NCBI RefSeq assembly: GCF_004216905.1
Contig: NZ_SGXJ01000002.1
Span: forward strand, 1,178,001 to 1,242,000
Source: Kribbella sp. VKM Ac-2569
GTDB lineage: Bacteria > Actinomycetota > Actinomycetes > Propionibacteriales > Kribbellaceae
DNA: 64,000 bases
Direction of reading: 5' to 3'
The notes under the pieces were generated by a model, which worked only from the letters and a program-made list of their open reading frames with translations, was not told the DNA's origin and ran no database searches. Numbering within the stretch: the stretch's first letter is position 1; each line of letters opens with the position of its first letter. The translations under genes were made by a program, and so were the position numbers. Shown here one piece after another: positions 63,836-64,000 of the stretch.

Positions 63836-64000
63836 GTGAGCATCGACGACGGCGTCTTGGCGACGGGGGTGACCGCGGTGCACGACGGCACGGACACCTT
63901 CGACGCGTTCGTCGCCGCGCGCTCGCGGGCCCTGCTGCGGACCGCCTACCTGCTGACCCGCGACCACGCGCTGGCCGAGGACCTGGTCCAGACCGCGCTG
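63836..64000 (+). CDS. SigE-family ECF RNA polymerase sigma factor (3' end outside window)
   Basis: The first 55 codons show FDAFVAARSRALLRTAYLLT and HALAEDLVQTAL, the sigma-2 region of actinobacterial SigE-family ECF factors. GTG 63836 is the longest supported start; GTG 63869 and GTG 63878 are in frame and would give a more usual short N-terminus. The gene runs off the window. Confidence 0.85.
   Translation, partial: MSIDDGVLATGVTAVHDGTDTFDAFVAARSRALLRTAYLLTRDHALAEDLVQTAL

Overview
The window is GC-rich, gene-dense chromosomal DNA from a soil-type actinobacterium. Pointers are strong G/C third positions, frequent GTG starts, GTGA/ATGA start-stop overlaps, TANNNT -10 boxes placed directly before leaderless starts, a putative F420-dependent oxidoreductase, an ECF42/DGPF sigma pair and a second-type nuo set near korAB. 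A Kribbella/Nocardioidaceae-like genome would fit, but that is inference from style and gene content. No CRISPR array, rRNA or plasmid replication gene was seen.

Layout. 0-9 kb: a truncated LacI regulator, a TrmH-type rRNA methylase, small catabolic and resistance-type genes, an Ada-AlkA fusion with a degenerate glycosylase end, a broken aldo/keto reductase and a divergent MarR/oxidoreductase pair with a clear operator. 9-14 kb: a minus-strand run of a 6-TM ion channel, a degenerate HD domain fused to a membrane-anchored PQQ propeller, and a Shedu-like (DUF4263) protein. 14.1-16.4 kb: a decayed integrative element at tRNA-Tyr, with a duplicated tRNA 3' end, an N-terminally truncated tyrosine integrase and a kinase-fold gene. 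16.5-24.2 kb: YajQ, phosphotransferase, GNAT, AraC, phytanoyl-CoA dioxygenase-type, lactonase-type and NAT genes.

24-54 kb holds complex I genes in the order nuoA-B-C-H-I-J-K-L-M-N, all on the minus strand, but split into four islands (53.5 kb A; 43.2-41.9 kb B-C; 39.2-38.3 kb H; 30.4-24.3 kb I-N) by unrelated blocks. nuoD, E, F and G are absent, and a GNAT gene sits coupled to nuoC where nuoD normally lies. Between the islands are an MTHFR-like gene, an ECF42/DGPF pair, a two-component system facing a lipoprotein/MacAB-type export operon, a MerR-type promoter driving an NmrA-SnoaL fusion, an orphan VapB antitoxin, an NCS1 permease-isochorismatase-GntR operon, three paralogous tiny basic proteins with duplicated promoters, a large LuxR (LAL) ATPase regulator and peptidase-like genes. 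Right of nuoA, on the plus strand, lies korAB (2-oxoacid:ferredoxin oxidoreductase), a plausible supplier of reduced ferredoxin to a complex I without an NADH module.

57.9-64 kb: HAD phosphatase, FMN-dependent hydroxyacid oxidase, MFS exporter, DUF445, DUF402, a secreted M15 peptidase and the start of a SigE-type sigma factor.

Recurrent non-coding structure: at least five intergenic palindromes of 69-90 nt in which 12-22-bp arms enclose 45-49-nt loops (5.9, 18.5, 40.8, 46.8 and 59.8 kb), plus a weaker sixth. The octamer CGTTTTCC/GGAAAACG occurs 16 times by hand count, all left of 36 kb.
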